Assembly: GCF_001544875.2 (NCBI RefSeq)
Contig: NZ_FCOA02000004.1
Coordinates: forward strand, 248,001-312,000
Reading direction: 5' to 3'
Source of the DNA: Caballeronia hypogeia
Lineage (GTDB): Bacteria > Pseudomonadota > Gammaproteobacteria > Burkholderiales > Burkholderiaceae
Length of the DNA: 64,000 bases
The notes under the pieces were generated by a model that saw only the letters and a list, made by a program, of their open reading frames with translations, ran no database searches and had not been told where the DNA came from. This document shows, in pieces, positions 1 to 9,315 of this stretch (the first letter of the stretch is position 1; every line of letters starts with the position of its first letter). Position numbers and translations under genes: made by a program.

Positions 1-58
1 TGCATGGCAGTCACGCAGTGAATGGACCGATTATCCCGCTCAATGAAGCATCGGAATC

Positions 59-622
59 ATGGAACCGCAGCGCGCGCAGGAAGACCATGTCGTGTCGCTC
101 GTCGCGAATTACGCGGCGGCGCTGCATGTCGGCGCGCCGCGCGTGCGGTTCGTGACGACGCCGTTCGGACCGTGCTACGAGGCGCTGTTCAATCGCATCG
201 AGATCGATCGCGGCACGCTCGCGTTGCCGGACGCGCTCTTGCGCATCGTGGTGGCGCACGAAGTCGGTCACGCGACACAACGCAAGAGCATGCTGCTGGA
301 TTTCGCGTGGACCGTGCTCTGCGTGGCCGCGCTCGTCTCGATTCCGTGCATGGTGTTCGCGACCTCGCCCGATGAAGACCTGTGGCGCGTGAGCGTGCCC
401 GGCGCGGGCTTCGCGCTGTCGCTCATCGCGTGCCGCAAGGGATGGCGCGCACACGGCGCGAAGCGCTCGGCCGCCTTCGAACTCGATGCGGATGCGAAAG
501 CCGCGTCGATCTGCGGCCCGGCGTCGGCGCTCGCGGCGCTCGAGGCGATGGCTGAACGCGGACACATCGATGCCGCGCGTCTCCACGCCATGCGCGCGCG
601 ACTCGCGCAGGTTGAGCAATAG
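59..622 (+). CDS. M48-like zinc metallopeptidase, small membrane protein
   Basis: A 187-residue protein with the zinc-protease signature HEVGH (His67, Glu68, His71). A downstream ELDAD segment (Glu141) sits where M48 peptidases place their third zinc ligand. A hydrophobic stretch at about residues 79-100 and a weaker one at about 113-125 suggest one or two membrane segments between the two zinc motifs, as in short HtpX/M48 relatives. It is well below the usual 280-300 residues of HtpX and lacks the N-terminal membrane pair, so it is an M48-like or M56-like orphan rather than HtpX. The ATG at 59 has only a weak GGA upstream. Substrate unknown. No operon partner is visible: the next gene starts 142 bases later. 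Confidence 0.72.
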   Translation: MEPQRAQEDHVVSLVANYAAALHVGAPRVRFVTTPFGPCYEALFNRIEIDRGTLALPDALLRIVVAHEVGHATQRKSMLLDFAWTVLCVAALVSIPCMVFATSPDEDLWRVSVPGAGFALSLIACRKGWRAHGAKRSAAFELDADAKAASICGPASALAALEAMAERGHIDAARLHAMRARLAQVEQ

Positions 623-764
623 TTGCCGCGCGAACTGAGCATGCGGAAAATAGTTCTGCCTTCGTTACGCATTCTCGTCATGCCTGTGTAATGCGCCAAT
701 GTGGGCCGCGTGGAATGGCATATAGAATGCGTGGCTTCTTCCGCTTACGCCGTCGCAGCAGCTC

Positions 765-2912
765 ATGAAGCCGATCACCCTGGAATCACCCGCGGATTCG
801 CCCGCGATGCCCGCGCCGTCGCGTACCCCTCCGCAGACCGGCTCGCAGCAGGACATCATCGATATTCTTCAGGCGGATTTGAGCGAGAGCAGGGTGCTGC
901 ACGACCTGTGCCTTCATCTGCTCGTCAATCAGGACGCCGCCGGGTTCTATCAACGCGCGGTCGAAGCCGCGAAGCAACTGCTGGGCTCCGACTTCGCCAG
1001 CATTCAGTTGCTGAGCCAGCGCGAGGACGGCAGCGAAGTGCTGCAACTGATCGCGCAGCACGGTTTCTCGCCGCTCGCACGCGAGCGCTGGCGCGAGGTG
1101 CGCGCCGATTCGACCACGAGTTGCGGCGCGGCGTGGGCGAACAAGGAGCGCGTCGTGATCGCGGATATCGAGAACAGCGATTTGCTGCGCGGCACGACCG
1201 ACTACATGATCTTCCGCGAGACCGGCATCCGCGCGATGCAGACGACGCCGCTGCGCTCGCGCGGGGGCGTGCTGCTCGGCATGCTCTCGACGCACTGGCG
1301 CGCCGTGCACGAACCCGACGTGAAGCAGCTTCGTCTGCTCGACGTGCTCGCGCGCCAGGCGGCGGACCTCGTGGAGCGCGCGGTGAAGGAAGAAGCCCTG
1401 CGCGTGAGCGAATCGCGTTTCCGGGCGCTGGTCACGTCGGCGTCGTATTCGGTGTATCGCATGAACGCCGACTGGACCAGCATGCGCGCGCTCGACGGAC
1501 GCGGCTTTCTTGCCGATACCCTGTCCGACAGCGAGGAATGGCTCAACACCTACATTCACCCGGACGATCAACCCGCGGTGCTGAATGCGATCGAAGCGGC
1601 CACGTCGTCGCAAAGCCTGTTCGAACTGGAGCATCGGGTGTTGCGTGCCGACGGCACGTTCGGCTGGACCTCGTCGCGCGCGGTGCCGATCTTCGACACC
1701 GCAGGACAACTGGCGGAATGGTTCGGCGCGGCGACCGACGTCACCGCGCGCAAGGACGCGGAACGCGCGCTGCGCGAGAGCGAGACGCGGCTCATCGAAG
1801 CGGATCGCATGAAAGACCGCTTCCTCGCGACGCTCGCGCACGAACTGCGCAATCCGCTCGCGCCGATCCGCAACGGCCTGCAGATCCTGCGCGTGAGCAA
1901 GAACGCCGATCAGTCCGGCAATGTGCTCGCCATGCTCGACCGGCAGGTCGATCACATGGTGCGTCTCGTCGACGACCTGATGGAAGTCGCGCGCGTGACG
2001 AGCGGCACGCTCGAACTGCAGCGCGAACGCATCGATCTCGCCGATGCGCTGAAGTCCGCGCTCGAGCTGAGCCGGCCCGCCGTGGAAGCGGGCGGGCACG
2101 CACTGCAGGTGTGCTTCGCGCCAGAGCGCCTGTTCGTCGATGGCGACGGCGTGCGGCTCGCGCAGGTGTTCTCGAATCTCATCAACAACGCCGCGAAATA
2201 CTCGCCGACGCCGGGACTGATCCGGGTCGCGCTCACGCGGGAAGGCAACGGCGCGATGGTGCGCGTGACCGATGACGGCATCGGCATTGCACCGGTCGAT
2301 CAGGGCCGGCTGTTCACGCTGTTCGGGCGGCTCAGGCCATCGACCGCGATCGGCGACGGTCTCGGCGTCGGGCTCGCGCTCGCCAAGCATCTGGTCGAGC
2401 TGCATGGCGGCGCGATCTCCGTCGAAAGCCGCGGCGCAGGGGCGGGCAGCGCGTTCGCGGTGTCACTGCCGCTTGCGACTTGCGACGAAACCTCGACGCC
2501 GATCCGCGAGCTCGTCGACGCATGTGCGTACGATCGTCTCGAAGTCATGGTGATCGACGACAATCGCGACGCCGCCGACAGCCTGGGCGCCGTGCTGAGT
2601 CTGCTCGGCCGCGAGGCGTCGGTGTTCTACGGCGGCGCGGACGCGCTGCGTGCGCTCGAGCGGCGAAAGCCCGCGCTCGTGCTGCTCGACATTGGCATGC
2701 CGGAGATGGACGGTTTTGCGGTCGCGCGCGAGATCCGCGCGTCGGGTCGGCACGACGATGTGATGCTCGTCGCCGTCACCGGCTGGGGACAGGCCGAGGA
2801 TCGCGCGCGCACCACGGCCGCGGGCTTCGACGATCACCTCGTCAAGCCGGTCGATATCGATGTGCTGGAAGGCTTGCTCCGACTCGCGGCGGGACGCGTC
2901 GAAGCTCTCTAG
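765..2912 (+). CDS. hybrid sensor histidine kinase/response regulator (GAF-PAS-HisKA-HATPase-REC)
   Basis: A 715-residue cytoplasmic two-component hybrid. Domain order by sequence: GAF (about 45-205), PAS/PAC with the HPDD and DVTARK segments (about 215-335), HisKA with phospho-acceptor His359 in HELRNPL, HATPase with the N-box SNLINNAAKY and G-boxes DDGIGI and GLGVGL (about 465-570), and a C-terminal receiver with phospho-acceptor Asp642 in LLDIGMPEMDG and Lys in HLVKPVD. No transmembrane helix is apparent, so it should sense an internal signal through GAF/PAS. The attached receiver has no output domain, so signal probably passes by protein contact or an unlinked phosphotransfer protein. No cognate regulator lies next to it. 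The start is ATG without a strong Shine-Dalgarno. Confidence 0.9.
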   Translation: MKPITLESPADSPAMPAPSRTPPQTGSQQDIIDILQADLSESRVLHDLCLHLLVNQDAAGFYQRAVEAAKQLLGSDFASIQLLSQREDGSEVLQLIAQHGFSPLARERWREVRADSTTSCGAAWANKERVVIADIENSDLLRGTTDYMIFRETGIRAMQTTPLRSRGGVLLGMLSTHWRAVHEPDVKQLRLLDVLARQAADLVERAVKEEALRVSESRFRALVTSASYSVYRMNADWTSMRALDGRGFLADTLSDSEEWLNTYIHPDDQPAVLNAIEAATSSQSLFELEHRVLRADGTFGWTSSRAVPIFDTAGQLAEWFGAATDVTARKDAERALRESETRLIEADRMKDRFLATLAHELRNPLAPIRNGLQILRVSKNADQSGNVLAMLDRQVDHMVRLVDDLMEVARVTSGTLELQRERIDLADALKSALELSRPAVEAGGHALQVCFAPERLFVDGDGVRLAQVFSNLINNAAKYSPTPGLIRVALTREGNGAMVRVTDDGIGIAPVDQGRLFTLFGRLRPSTAIGDGLGVGLALAKHLVELHGGAISVESRGAGAGSAFAVSLPLATCDETSTPIRELVDACAYDRLEVMVIDDNRDAADSLGAVLSLLGREASVFYGGADALRALERRKPALVLLDIGMPEMDGFAVAREIRASGRHDDVMLVAVTGWGQAEDRARTTAAGFDDHLVKPVDIDVLEGLLRLAAGRVEAL

Positions 2913-2929
2913 GCTTAGTCGCGCCCATG

Positions 2930-2968
2930 AAAAAGCACGCGCGTCCGCGAGCGAGCGGACGCGCGTGC
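2930..2968 (-). terminator. Rho-independent terminator for the small secreted-protein gene
   Basis: Perfect 14-bp stem (2935-2948 with 2955-2968, six-base loop) followed on the minus strand by five T (2934-2930). It lies just past the stop of the minus-strand gene at 2988 and faces the end of the histidine kinase gene. Confidence 0.8.
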
Positions 2969-2987
2969 TCTCATCGGAAAGGAAGCG

Positions 2988-3170
2988 TTATTGCGACTGC
3001 GACGCGGGCGGCGTGGTGGACGAGCTCTTGTGCTTATGCTTCTGCCCTTTCTTGTGATACGCGGGGCGCGGCTTGTTGTCGGGATAGTCAGCCGCCGCGA
3101 ACGACAGCGTCGGCGCCGCGAATGCCGCCAGCACCAGAAGCACGAGGGATTTCTTCAAGGACGTTTTCAT
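2988..3170 (-). CDS. small secreted basic protein, hypothetical
   Basis: A 60-residue product. The N-terminus MKTSLKKSLVLLVLAAFAAP is a clear signal peptide, with likely cleavage after SFA-A. The mature part is about 35 residues, very basic (HKKGQKHKHKS) and ends in Ser/Thr/Pro/Gln. The reading frame stays open further upstream, but the upstream part is not protein-like, so the ATG that begins the signal peptide is chosen. A strong terminator follows. Function unknown. Similar short lysine/histidine-rich exported proteins are common and uncharacterised in Burkholderia relatives. Confidence 0.6.
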   Translation of the reverse strand: MKTSLKKSLVLLVLAAFAAPTLSFAAADYPDNKPRPAYHKKGQKHKHKSSSTTPPASQSQ

Positions 3171-3475
3171 CGGGAACTCGCTTGGAGGAGATGGCCTGAG
3201 AAGGCAAAGCAGCCTGGGCCGCCGCTTCGCACCGTAAGGAATATAAGACTCGCTGCCTGGCTGCAATCGGGAAAACACCCGCTGGTTTTGTTGAAGCAAC
3301 AGTATTTTGCACAAAAAAATGCAATTGGGTGGTGCGCATACATAAGCTCTTGAAGCGGCGGGTTTTTTGTCGTTTCGCACTGCTTCGGTAGGGGCCGCCA
3401 CGCTGCCTGCCGTCCGCGACAAGTGTCATCAAGTGCATCTACTATCGTGCCTGCTCTCAACTCAGGGACGACCCA
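3171..3475. other. divergent intergenic region with two short inverted repeats
   Basis: No gene is supported here. This 305-base region separates the minus-strand secreted-protein gene from acetoacetate decarboxylase and should hold both promoters. Visible symmetry: TGTTG-aag-CAACA at 3289-3301 and TTGCA-N8-TGCAA at 3307-3324. Either could be an operator, but neither has been linked to a regulator. Confidence 0.4.
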
Positions 3476-4255
3476 GTGAAAGAAGACGATATCCGCAGAA
3501 ACGCGTTCGCCATGCCGGTGCACAATCCGGCGTACCCGCGTCCGCCGTTCCGCTTTCTCAATCGCGAGTACTTCATCATCTCCTACGAGACCGACCTCGA
3601 CGCGTTGCGCGCCGTGGTGCCGGAGCCGCTCGAAGTGGACAACGGTCTCGTGCATTACGAATTCATCCGCATGCCGGATTCATCCGGCTTCGGCGATTAC
3701 ACCGAAAGCGGCCAGGTGATCTCGATCATCGATCCGGACGGCAACAAGGGCGCCTACACGCACGCGATGTATCTCGACGACGAAGGTCCGATCGCGGGCG
3801 GCCGCGAAATCTGGGGCTTTCCGAAGAAGCTCGCGTCTCCGCGTCTCGGTGTCGACGGCAAGGACACGCTGCTCGGCACGCTTGATTACGGCACGCAGCG
3901 CATCGCGACCGGCACGATGGGCTACAAGTATCGTCCGCTCGATCTCGAAGCCGAACGCAGGAAGCTCGCCGATACGCCGAACTATCTGCTCAAGGTTCTG
4001 CCGCACGTGGACGGCACCGCGCGCGTGTGCGAACTCGTGCGCTTCTTCCTGCGCGACGTGAGCGTGCTGGGCGCATGGGAAGGTCCCGCCGCGCTCGAAC
4101 TGCACGCGCATGCGCTCGCGCCGGTCGCCGATTTGCCGGTGCGCCGCGTGGTCGGTGCGCGGCATGTCATCGCCAATCTCACGCTCGATATCGGCGAAGT
4201 CGCTTACGACTATCTCGCGCCGCCCGACGAGCTCAAGCTCGCGGTCAATCAATAA
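3476..4255 (+). CDS. adc: acetoacetate decarboxylase
   Basis: A 259-residue protein of the acetoacetate decarboxylase family, which converts acetoacetate to acetone and CO2 through a Schiff base on a lysine. The hallmark segment [10 protein letters not shown] is present. Lys117 and Lys118 line up with the Lys115-Lys116 pair of the Clostridium enzyme. Length matches the family. The start is GTG at 3476. 25 bases downstream begins a 3-hydroxybutyrate dehydrogenase, then a patatin-like lipase, so the three probably form one operon for 3-hydroxybutyrate/acetoacetate turnover. Some Burkholderia Adc-family members act on other keto acids, so the exact substrate is inferred from the neighbour. Confidence 0.9.
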   Translation: MKEDDIRRNAFAMPVHNPAYPRPPFRFLNREYFIISYETDLDALRAVVPEPLEVDNGLVHYEFIRMPDSSGFGDYTESGQVISIIDPDGNKGAYTHAMYLDDEGPIAGGREIWGFPKKLASPRLGVDGKDTLLGTLDYGTQRIATGTMGYKYRPLDLEAERRKLADTPNYLLKVLPHVDGTARVCELVRFFLRDVSVLGAWEGPAALELHAHALAPVADLPVRRVVGARHVIANLTLDIGEVAYDYLAPPDELKLAVNQ

Positions 4256-4280
4256 ATCACTCCGATAAAGGAAGCATCAA

Positions 4281-5063
4281 ATGGCACTGCAAGGAAAAGT
4301 CGCGCTCGTGACGGGCGCTGCGAGCGGCATCGGTGAACAGACGGCGCGCAAGCTCGCGGCCGACGGCGCGGCGGTGGTCATCGCCGACCTGAATCTCGCG
4401 AACGCGCAAAAGGTTGCGGACAGCATCGTCGCGCAAGGCGGCCGCGCGATCGCCGTATCGATGGACGTGACGAACGAAGACGCCGTGAACGCAGGCATCG
4501 AAGACACGGTTGCGAAGCTCGGCGGCATCGACGTGCTGGTGTCGAACGCGGGCATTCAGATCGTCGCGCCGATCGAGGAGTATGCGTACTCCGACTGGAA
4601 GAAGATGCTCGCGATCCATCTCGACGGCGCGTTCCTCACGACGAAAGCCGCAATCAAGCACATGTACGCGTCGGGCAAGGGCGGCTCGATCATCTATATG
4701 GGCTCGGTGCACTCGCATGAGGCGTCGAAGCTGAAGTCCGCGTATGTCACGGCCAAGCACGGCCTGCTCGGTCTCGCGCGCGTGGTGGCGAAGGAAGGCG
4801 GCCCGCGCGGCGTGCGCGCCAATGTGGTGTGCCCCGGTTTCGTGCGTACGCCGCTCGTCGAAAAGCAGATTCCCGAGCAGGCGAAGGCGCTCGGCATCAC
4901 CGAGGAAGAAGTTGTCAAGAACGTCATGCTGAAGGAAACGGTCGATGGCGAGTTCACCACCGTCGCCGATGTCGCGAACACGGTCGCGTTCCTCGCGGGC
5001 TTCGAGTCGAACGCGCTCACGGGGCAGTCGGTCGTCGTGAGTCACGGCTGGTTCATGCAATAA
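4281..5063 (+). CDS. bdhA: 3-hydroxybutyrate dehydrogenase (SDR family)
   Basis: A 260-residue classical short-chain dehydrogenase: NAD-binding TGAASGIG near residues 11-18, NAG motif, catalytic Tyr155 and Lys159 (YVTAK). The C-terminal segment around [16 protein letters not shown] is typical of D-3-hydroxybutyrate dehydrogenases. It interconverts 3-hydroxybutyrate and acetoacetate, the substrate of the decarboxylase encoded just upstream. AAGGAAG precedes the ATG at a normal distance. Confidence 0.9.
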   Translation: MALQGKVALVTGAASGIGEQTARKLAADGAAVVIADLNLANAQKVADSIVAQGGRAIAVSMDVTNEDAVNAGIEDTVAKLGGIDVLVSNAGIQIVAPIEEYAYSDWKKMLAIHLDGAFLTTKAAIKHMYASGKGGSIIYMGSVHSHEASKLKSAYVTAKHGLLGLARVVAKEGGPRGVRANVVCPGFVRTPLVEKQIPEQAKALGITEEEVVKNVMLKETVDGEFTTVADVANTVAFLAGFESNALTGQSVVVSHGWFMQ

Positions 5064-5091
5064 CGCCAACGATCACTGATAAGGAGAATCC

Positions 5092-6360
5092 ATGCGCCGC
5101 AGTCAACGCAACACGCTCACGCAGGCGAATCACGTCGCGCTGCCGGATTACGATGAGGTTTGCCTCGTGCTGCAAGGCGGCGGCGCGCTCGGCTCCTATC
5201 AGGCCGGCGTGTTCGAGGGGCTCGCCGAAACCGGCGTCGAACCGACCTGGACCTCGGGCATATCCATCGGCGCGTTGAATACCGCGATCATCGCGGGCAA
5301 TGCGCCGGAGCAGCGCGTGGCCGCGCTGCGCGGCTTCTGGAACACGATCTGCCAGCCGGCCGATCTGATCGGACACGTGGGCGCGTTCATGCCCGCGGCG
5401 TTCGGCTTCGCGAACCTCGGCCGCAAGTTTTCGAGCATGTGGGCGGCGGCGCGCGCGCTGACCGAAGGGCAGAAGGGCTTCTTCTTGCCGCGCGTGCACG
5501 TGCCCACCTTCGGGCCAAATACGAAGAGCAAGCGCCCGAGCGATGTGAGCTTCTACGACACGTCCGCGTTGCGCGCGACGCTGCTGCAATACGCGGATTT
5601 CGACCGCATCAACGATGGCGCCATGCGCGTGTCGGTTGGCGCGGTGAACGTGCGAACGGGCAATCTCGTCTACTTCGACAACACGAAGATGCGTCTCGCG
5701 CCGGAGCACTTCATGGCATCGGGCGCGTTGCCACCGGGCTTTCCGGCGGTCGAGATCGACGGCGAGTTCTACTGGGACGGCGGCCTCGTCTCGAATACGC
5801 CGTTGACGGAGATCATCCGCGAAAGCCAGCACAAGGACACGCTCGTGTTTCAGGTCGATCTGTGGAGCGCGCGCGGCACGCTGCCGGGCGATTTCCTCGA
5901 TGTCTCCGAGCGCACCAAGGACATTCAGTATTCGAGCCGTACGCGCGCGATCACCGATTTCGTTTCGCATAACCAGAAGCATGCGCGGCTCATCAAGGAG
6001 CTGCTCGAACATATTCCCGAGAAGGCGCGGCGCGCGCATCCGCTGTTGCGCGAGGCGCAGAAGATCGCGGATGGCGGCGCGGTGAACGTCGTGCATCTCA
6101 TCTACAAGAACAAGTTCTTCGAAGGTCATTACAAGGACTACGAGTTCAGCAACGACACGATGGACGAGCACTGGGCAAGCGGTCTCGAAGACATTCGGCG
6201 TTCGTTCGGACATCCCGAATGGTTCGAGATTCCGAGCCACGATCTCGGCTTCGTCACGCATGACGTGCATCGTTTCGAGCCTGCGCCGAAGGCGAGCGCC
6301 GAGTTGCCGAAAGCCGTGTCGAAGAAGCTGGACGATGTGGACGTGACGGAAGGCGTTTGA
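5092..6360 (+). CDS. patatin-like phospholipase/lipase
   Basis: A 422-residue patatin-family serine hydrolase. The oxyanion-hole GGGALGSYQAG lies near the N-terminus, the nucleophile is Ser58 in GISIG and the dyad aspartate is Asp229 in DGG. The C-terminal ~150 residues resemble the DUF3734 extension common in proteobacterial members. No signal peptide is seen, so the enzyme is likely cytoplasmic. It follows bdhA by 28 bases with AAGGAG upstream, so it is probably third in the operon. In the company of ketone-body genes it may act on PHB granule or membrane lipid. That role is inference. Confidence 0.88.
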   Translation: MRRSQRNTLTQANHVALPDYDEVCLVLQGGGALGSYQAGVFEGLAETGVEPTWTSGISIGALNTAIIAGNAPEQRVAALRGFWNTICQPADLIGHVGAFMPAAFGFANLGRKFSSMWAAARALTEGQKGFFLPRVHVPTFGPNTKSKRPSDVSFYDTSALRATLLQYADFDRINDGAMRVSVGAVNVRTGNLVYFDNTKMRLAPEHFMASGALPPGFPAVEIDGEFYWDGGLVSNTPLTEIIRESQHKDTLVFQVDLWSARGTLPGDFLDVSERTKDIQYSSRTRAITDFVSHNQKHARLIKELLEHIPEKARRAHPLLREAQKIADGGAVNVVHLIYKNKFFEGHYKDYEFSNDTMDEHWASGLEDIRRSFGHPEWFEIPSHDLGFVTHDVHRFEPAPKASAELPKAVSKKLDDVDVTEGV

Positions 6361-6418
6361 AGCTATCGCGCATTTGCATTACGCTGGCTGATCCCGTTAC
6401 GACACACCGAGGCACGTC

Positions 6419-6799
6419 ATGAGCGAATGGAAGCCAGCCGCCTATCCATCCATCAGCCCTTATCTGATTTGCGCGGACGCGGCGGGCATCATCGCGTTTC
6501 TCGAACGCGTTTTCGACGGCGCGCTGGTGCGCCGCTTCGATCGTCCCGATGGCTCGCTGATGCACGCGGAAGTGCGTATCGACGACAGCATCGTCATGAT
6601 CGGCGGCGGCGCGACGGATCAGCAGTCGTCGGCTTCGCACGTTCACGTCTATGTGCGCGATGCGCAGGCCGTCTTCGATCGTGCGATCGCAAACGGCGCA
6701 CAAGCCGTGCAGGCGCCCACGCGCAAGCGCGCCGACGACGACTTTCGTGGCGGCTTCCGCGATGCCGCCGGCACGACGTGGTGGGTAGCGACCCAGTAA
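6419..6799 (+). CDS. VOC (glyoxalase/bleomycin-resistance, PhnB-like) family protein
   Basis: A 126-residue single-domain protein of the vicinal oxygen chelate fold. It opens with the PhnB-like PYLICADAAGIIAFLERVF, carries MHAEVRIDDSIVMIGG in the middle and ends GGFRDAAGTTWWVA. Such proteins dimerise to build a metal site. Individual substrates cannot be read from sequence. The ATG is used with GAGGC upstream. It stands alone, and the next gene converges on it from the minus strand. Confidence 0.82.
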   Translation: MSEWKPAAYPSISPYLICADAAGIIAFLERVFDGALVRRFDRPDGSLMHAEVRIDDSIVMIGGGATDQQSSASHVHVYVRDAQAVFDRAIANGAQAVQAPTRKRADDDFRGGFRDAAGTTWWVATQ

Positions 6800-6803
6800 T
6801 TCG

Positions 6804-7739
6804 TCAGCGTTTTCTTTTCTTCGCGCGCATGGCCGGCGCGCCGAGACTCTCGCGCAGCGCATTCGTCAGCGTTTTCAGGAACTGATCGACGGCGGGCGGC
6901 AGACGCCGCTCGCGCATCACCGTCACCTGCAGCAGACGCTCGTTGAGCAAAGGCTCGTCGATGGGCATGGCGATGAGCGTCGGCGGCCCGGGATCGCCTT
7001 CGAGCGCCACCGCACTGCCCAGCGTGATCGCGCCGGTGAGCGCCGCAAAATGATGCATCGCGCTTGAGTTGTTGCTCGCGAGCACCGGCTCCAGATGCAC
7101 GCCGCGCGCGGAACAGCACCAGTCGATCAACTGCCGCACCGTCGTGCCGCGATCGAGCACGGCGGTCGGATACTGAAGGATGTCGTCGAGCGTGACGCTC
7201 GATTTGCCGGCGAGCGGATGCGTGGGCGGCAGCAGCGCGCAGACGGGCGCCTTCACGCTGTATTCGACGCTGAGTGCTGTCGATGTCGATGTCGAGAACG
7301 CGAGGCCTACATCCACTTCGCCGCTCGCGACCCAATGTTCGACCTGGCCCGGCGTGCCCGAGCGCATCACGAAGCGCGTGCGCGGATGCTCGCGATAATG
7401 CGACGCCATCACGCTCGGCAGAAAGCAGCGCGTGAAGCCTTCCGTGCAGCCGCTTCTCACGATGCCGCGCCCGAGCGCATGCATTTCCGATATCTCGTCG
7501 AGGACCGCGTCGCCATCCATCAATGCGCGGCGCGCGTGCTGCGCGAGCAGTTCGCCCGCTTCGGTGAGGATCATGCCTCGCGGCATGCGCTCGAATAGCG
7601 GCGTGCCCGCCTGTTCCTCCAGCTTCGCGATCTGGCGGCTGATTGCCGACACCGCGACGTGCAGCGTTTCCGATGCCGCCGCGAGCGAGCCCACGCGCGC
7701 CACTTCCACAAAGTACCTGAGTGCGATTCCATGCAGCAC
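6804..7739 (-). CDS. LysR-family transcriptional regulator
   Basis: A 311-residue LysR regulator: N-terminal winged helix (LRYFVEVARVGSLAAASETLHVAVSAISRQIAKLE, about 5-60), then a periplasmic-binding-protein-like effector domain ending in a basic AMRAKKRKR tail. It is divergent from the M20 peptidase/MHS transporter pair, with 119 bases between starts, so it is the obvious candidate regulator of that operon. The shared region is AT-richer than its surroundings and contains AAATTTTGAAATT-like symmetry. Confidence 0.9.
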   Translation of the reverse strand: MLHGIALRYFVEVARVGSLAAASETLHVAVSAISRQIAKLEEQAGTPLFERMPRGMILTEAGELLAQHARRALMDGDAVLDEISEMHALGRGIVRSGCTEGFTRCFLPSVMASHYREHPRTRFVMRSGTPGQVEHWVASGEVDVGLAFSTSTSTALSVEYSVKAPVCALLPPTHPLAGKSSVTLDDILQYPTAVLDRGTTVRQLIDWCCSARGVHLEPVLASNNSSAMHHFAALTGAITLGSAVALEGDPGPPTLIAMPIDEPLLNERLLQVTVMRERRLPPAVDQFLKTLTNALRESLGAPAMRAKKRKR

Positions 7740-7858
7740 GGAGTTGTCCCTGAGCGTTGCCTTTTTGGCAATGCTAGCCGCAAATTTTGAAATTGTCGCG
7801 AATTTTTGGCGTTTCTAGACTGAGCCGTAATCGCAGTCATACATCTTCGGGAGACGCC

Positions 7859-9286
7859 GTGAAAGAACCCCACAACACTCGCGAAACCGCCGTCGCCATG
7901 GCCTTCCAGGCCTTCGATTCGGGCGCGTTCTTCGCCGACCTGCAGCGCCGCGTCGCGTTTCGAACCGGCAGTCAGGACGGCGCGAATCCCGCGCTGAACG
8001 CCTATCTCACCGATGAAGTCAGCGACGCGCTCGCGCGGCTCGGCTTCACGGCGCGCGTGGTCGACAATCCCGTCGCGGGCGGGCCGCCGTTCCTGATCGC
8101 CGAGCGTCACGAGGCCGACGGCCTGCCGACCGTGCTGACCTACGGCCACGGCGACGTGGTGCGCGGATACGACGAGCAATGGCGCGCGGGACTCAAGCCG
8201 TGGGAGATCGTCGTGGATGGAGACCGCTGGTACGGCCGCGGCACCGCCGACAACAAGGGTCAGCACTCGGTCAACTTCGCCGCGCTCGCGGCCGTTTTGC
8301 AGGCGCGCGACGGCAAGCTCGGCTACAACGTGAAGGTGATCTTCGAGACCGGCGAGGAGATCGGCTCGCCGGGACTGGACGAGGTCTGTGCCGCGCACAA
8401 GGAAGCGCTCGCGGCGGATGTGTTCATCGCATCTGACGGGCCGCGCGTGTCGGCGGAACGTCCGACGCTGTTTCTCGGCTCGCGCGGCGGCGTGCCGTTC
8501 GAGCTGACGGTGAATCTGCGCGAAGGCGGCCATCATTCGGGCAACTGGGGCGGCGTGCTGCGCAACCCGGCCGTCGTGCTGTCGCATGCGATCGCGAGTC
8601 TGATCGATCGCGACGGGCGCATCGTCGTCGAAGGATTGCGTCCGCCGCCGATCTCCAATGCCGTGCGCGAAGCGCTCGCGGATATCGAACTGGGCCGCGA
8701 CGACAGTTCGCCCGACATCGATCCGACCTGGGGCGAGCCGGGCCTGACGCCGACCGAGCGCGTGATCGGCTGGAACGCGCTCGAAGTGCTCGCGATGAAA
8801 TCCGGCAACGCCGATGCGCCGGTCAACGCGATTCCGCCGTCCGCGAAGGCCGTGTGCCAGTTGCGCTTCGTGGTCGGCACGGACTGGGAGAACGTGCAGT
8901 CGCATCTGGAGCGTCACTTCGCGGAGCACGGCTTTACGGAAGTCGCGGTGAAGGTGACGCGCGGCTCGCCGGCGACGCGCCTCGATCTCGACGATCCGTG
9001 GGTTCGCTGGGCGCTCGATTCGATGCGCGCGAGCACCGGCAAGAAGCCCGCGCTGCTGCCTAACCTCGGCGGCACGGTGCCCAACGATGTCTTCGCGCAC
9101 ACGCTCGGTCTGCCGACGCTGTGGGTGCCGCATTCGTATCCCGCGTGCAACCAGCATGCGCCGAACGAACACGTGCTCGGGTCTGTGATGCGCGAATCGC
9201 TCGGTCTGATGGCGGGCCTCTGGTGGGATCTGGGCGCAATGGGTGAAAGGGGCGCGACGAACATCGCCACGCGCGACGCGCATTAA
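7859..9286 (+). CDS. M20-family metallopeptidase/deacylase
   Basis: A 475-residue ArgE/DapE/ACY1/CPG2-type enzyme. Metal-binding and catalytic motifs are visible: YGHGDVV (His97, Asp99), GRGTADNKG (bridging Asp), ETGEEIGS (Glu166 general base, Glu167) and a C-terminal His in NEHVLGS. The frame is open further upstream, but the GTG at 7859 is preceded by GGGAG at the right spacing and gives the family-length N-terminus. A transporter gene begins 29 bases after the stop, and a LysR gene is divergent. Together they suggest uptake and hydrolysis of a small peptide or N-acyl/carbamoyl compound. The substrate is not determinable here. Confidence 0.88.
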   Translation: MKEPHNTRETAVAMAFQAFDSGAFFADLQRRVAFRTGSQDGANPALNAYLTDEVSDALARLGFTARVVDNPVAGGPPFLIAERHEADGLPTVLTYGHGDVVRGYDEQWRAGLKPWEIVVDGDRWYGRGTADNKGQHSVNFAALAAVLQARDGKLGYNVKVIFETGEEIGSPGLDEVCAAHKEALAADVFIASDGPRVSAERPTLFLGSRGGVPFELTVNLREGGHHSGNWGGVLRNPAVVLSHAIASLIDRDGRIVVEGLRPPPISNAVREALADIELGRDDSSPDIDPTWGEPGLTPTERVIGWNALEVLAMKSGNADAPVNAIPPSAKAVCQLRFVVGTDWENVQSHLERHFAEHGFTEVAVKVTRGSPATRLDLDDPWVRWALDSMRASTGKKPALLPNLGGTVPNDVFAHTLGLPTLWVPHSYPACNQHAPNEHVLGSVMRESLGLMAGLWWDLGAMGERGATNIATRDAH

Positions 9287-9315
9287 CCGATCGATATTGA
9301 TGACACGCTGACATC

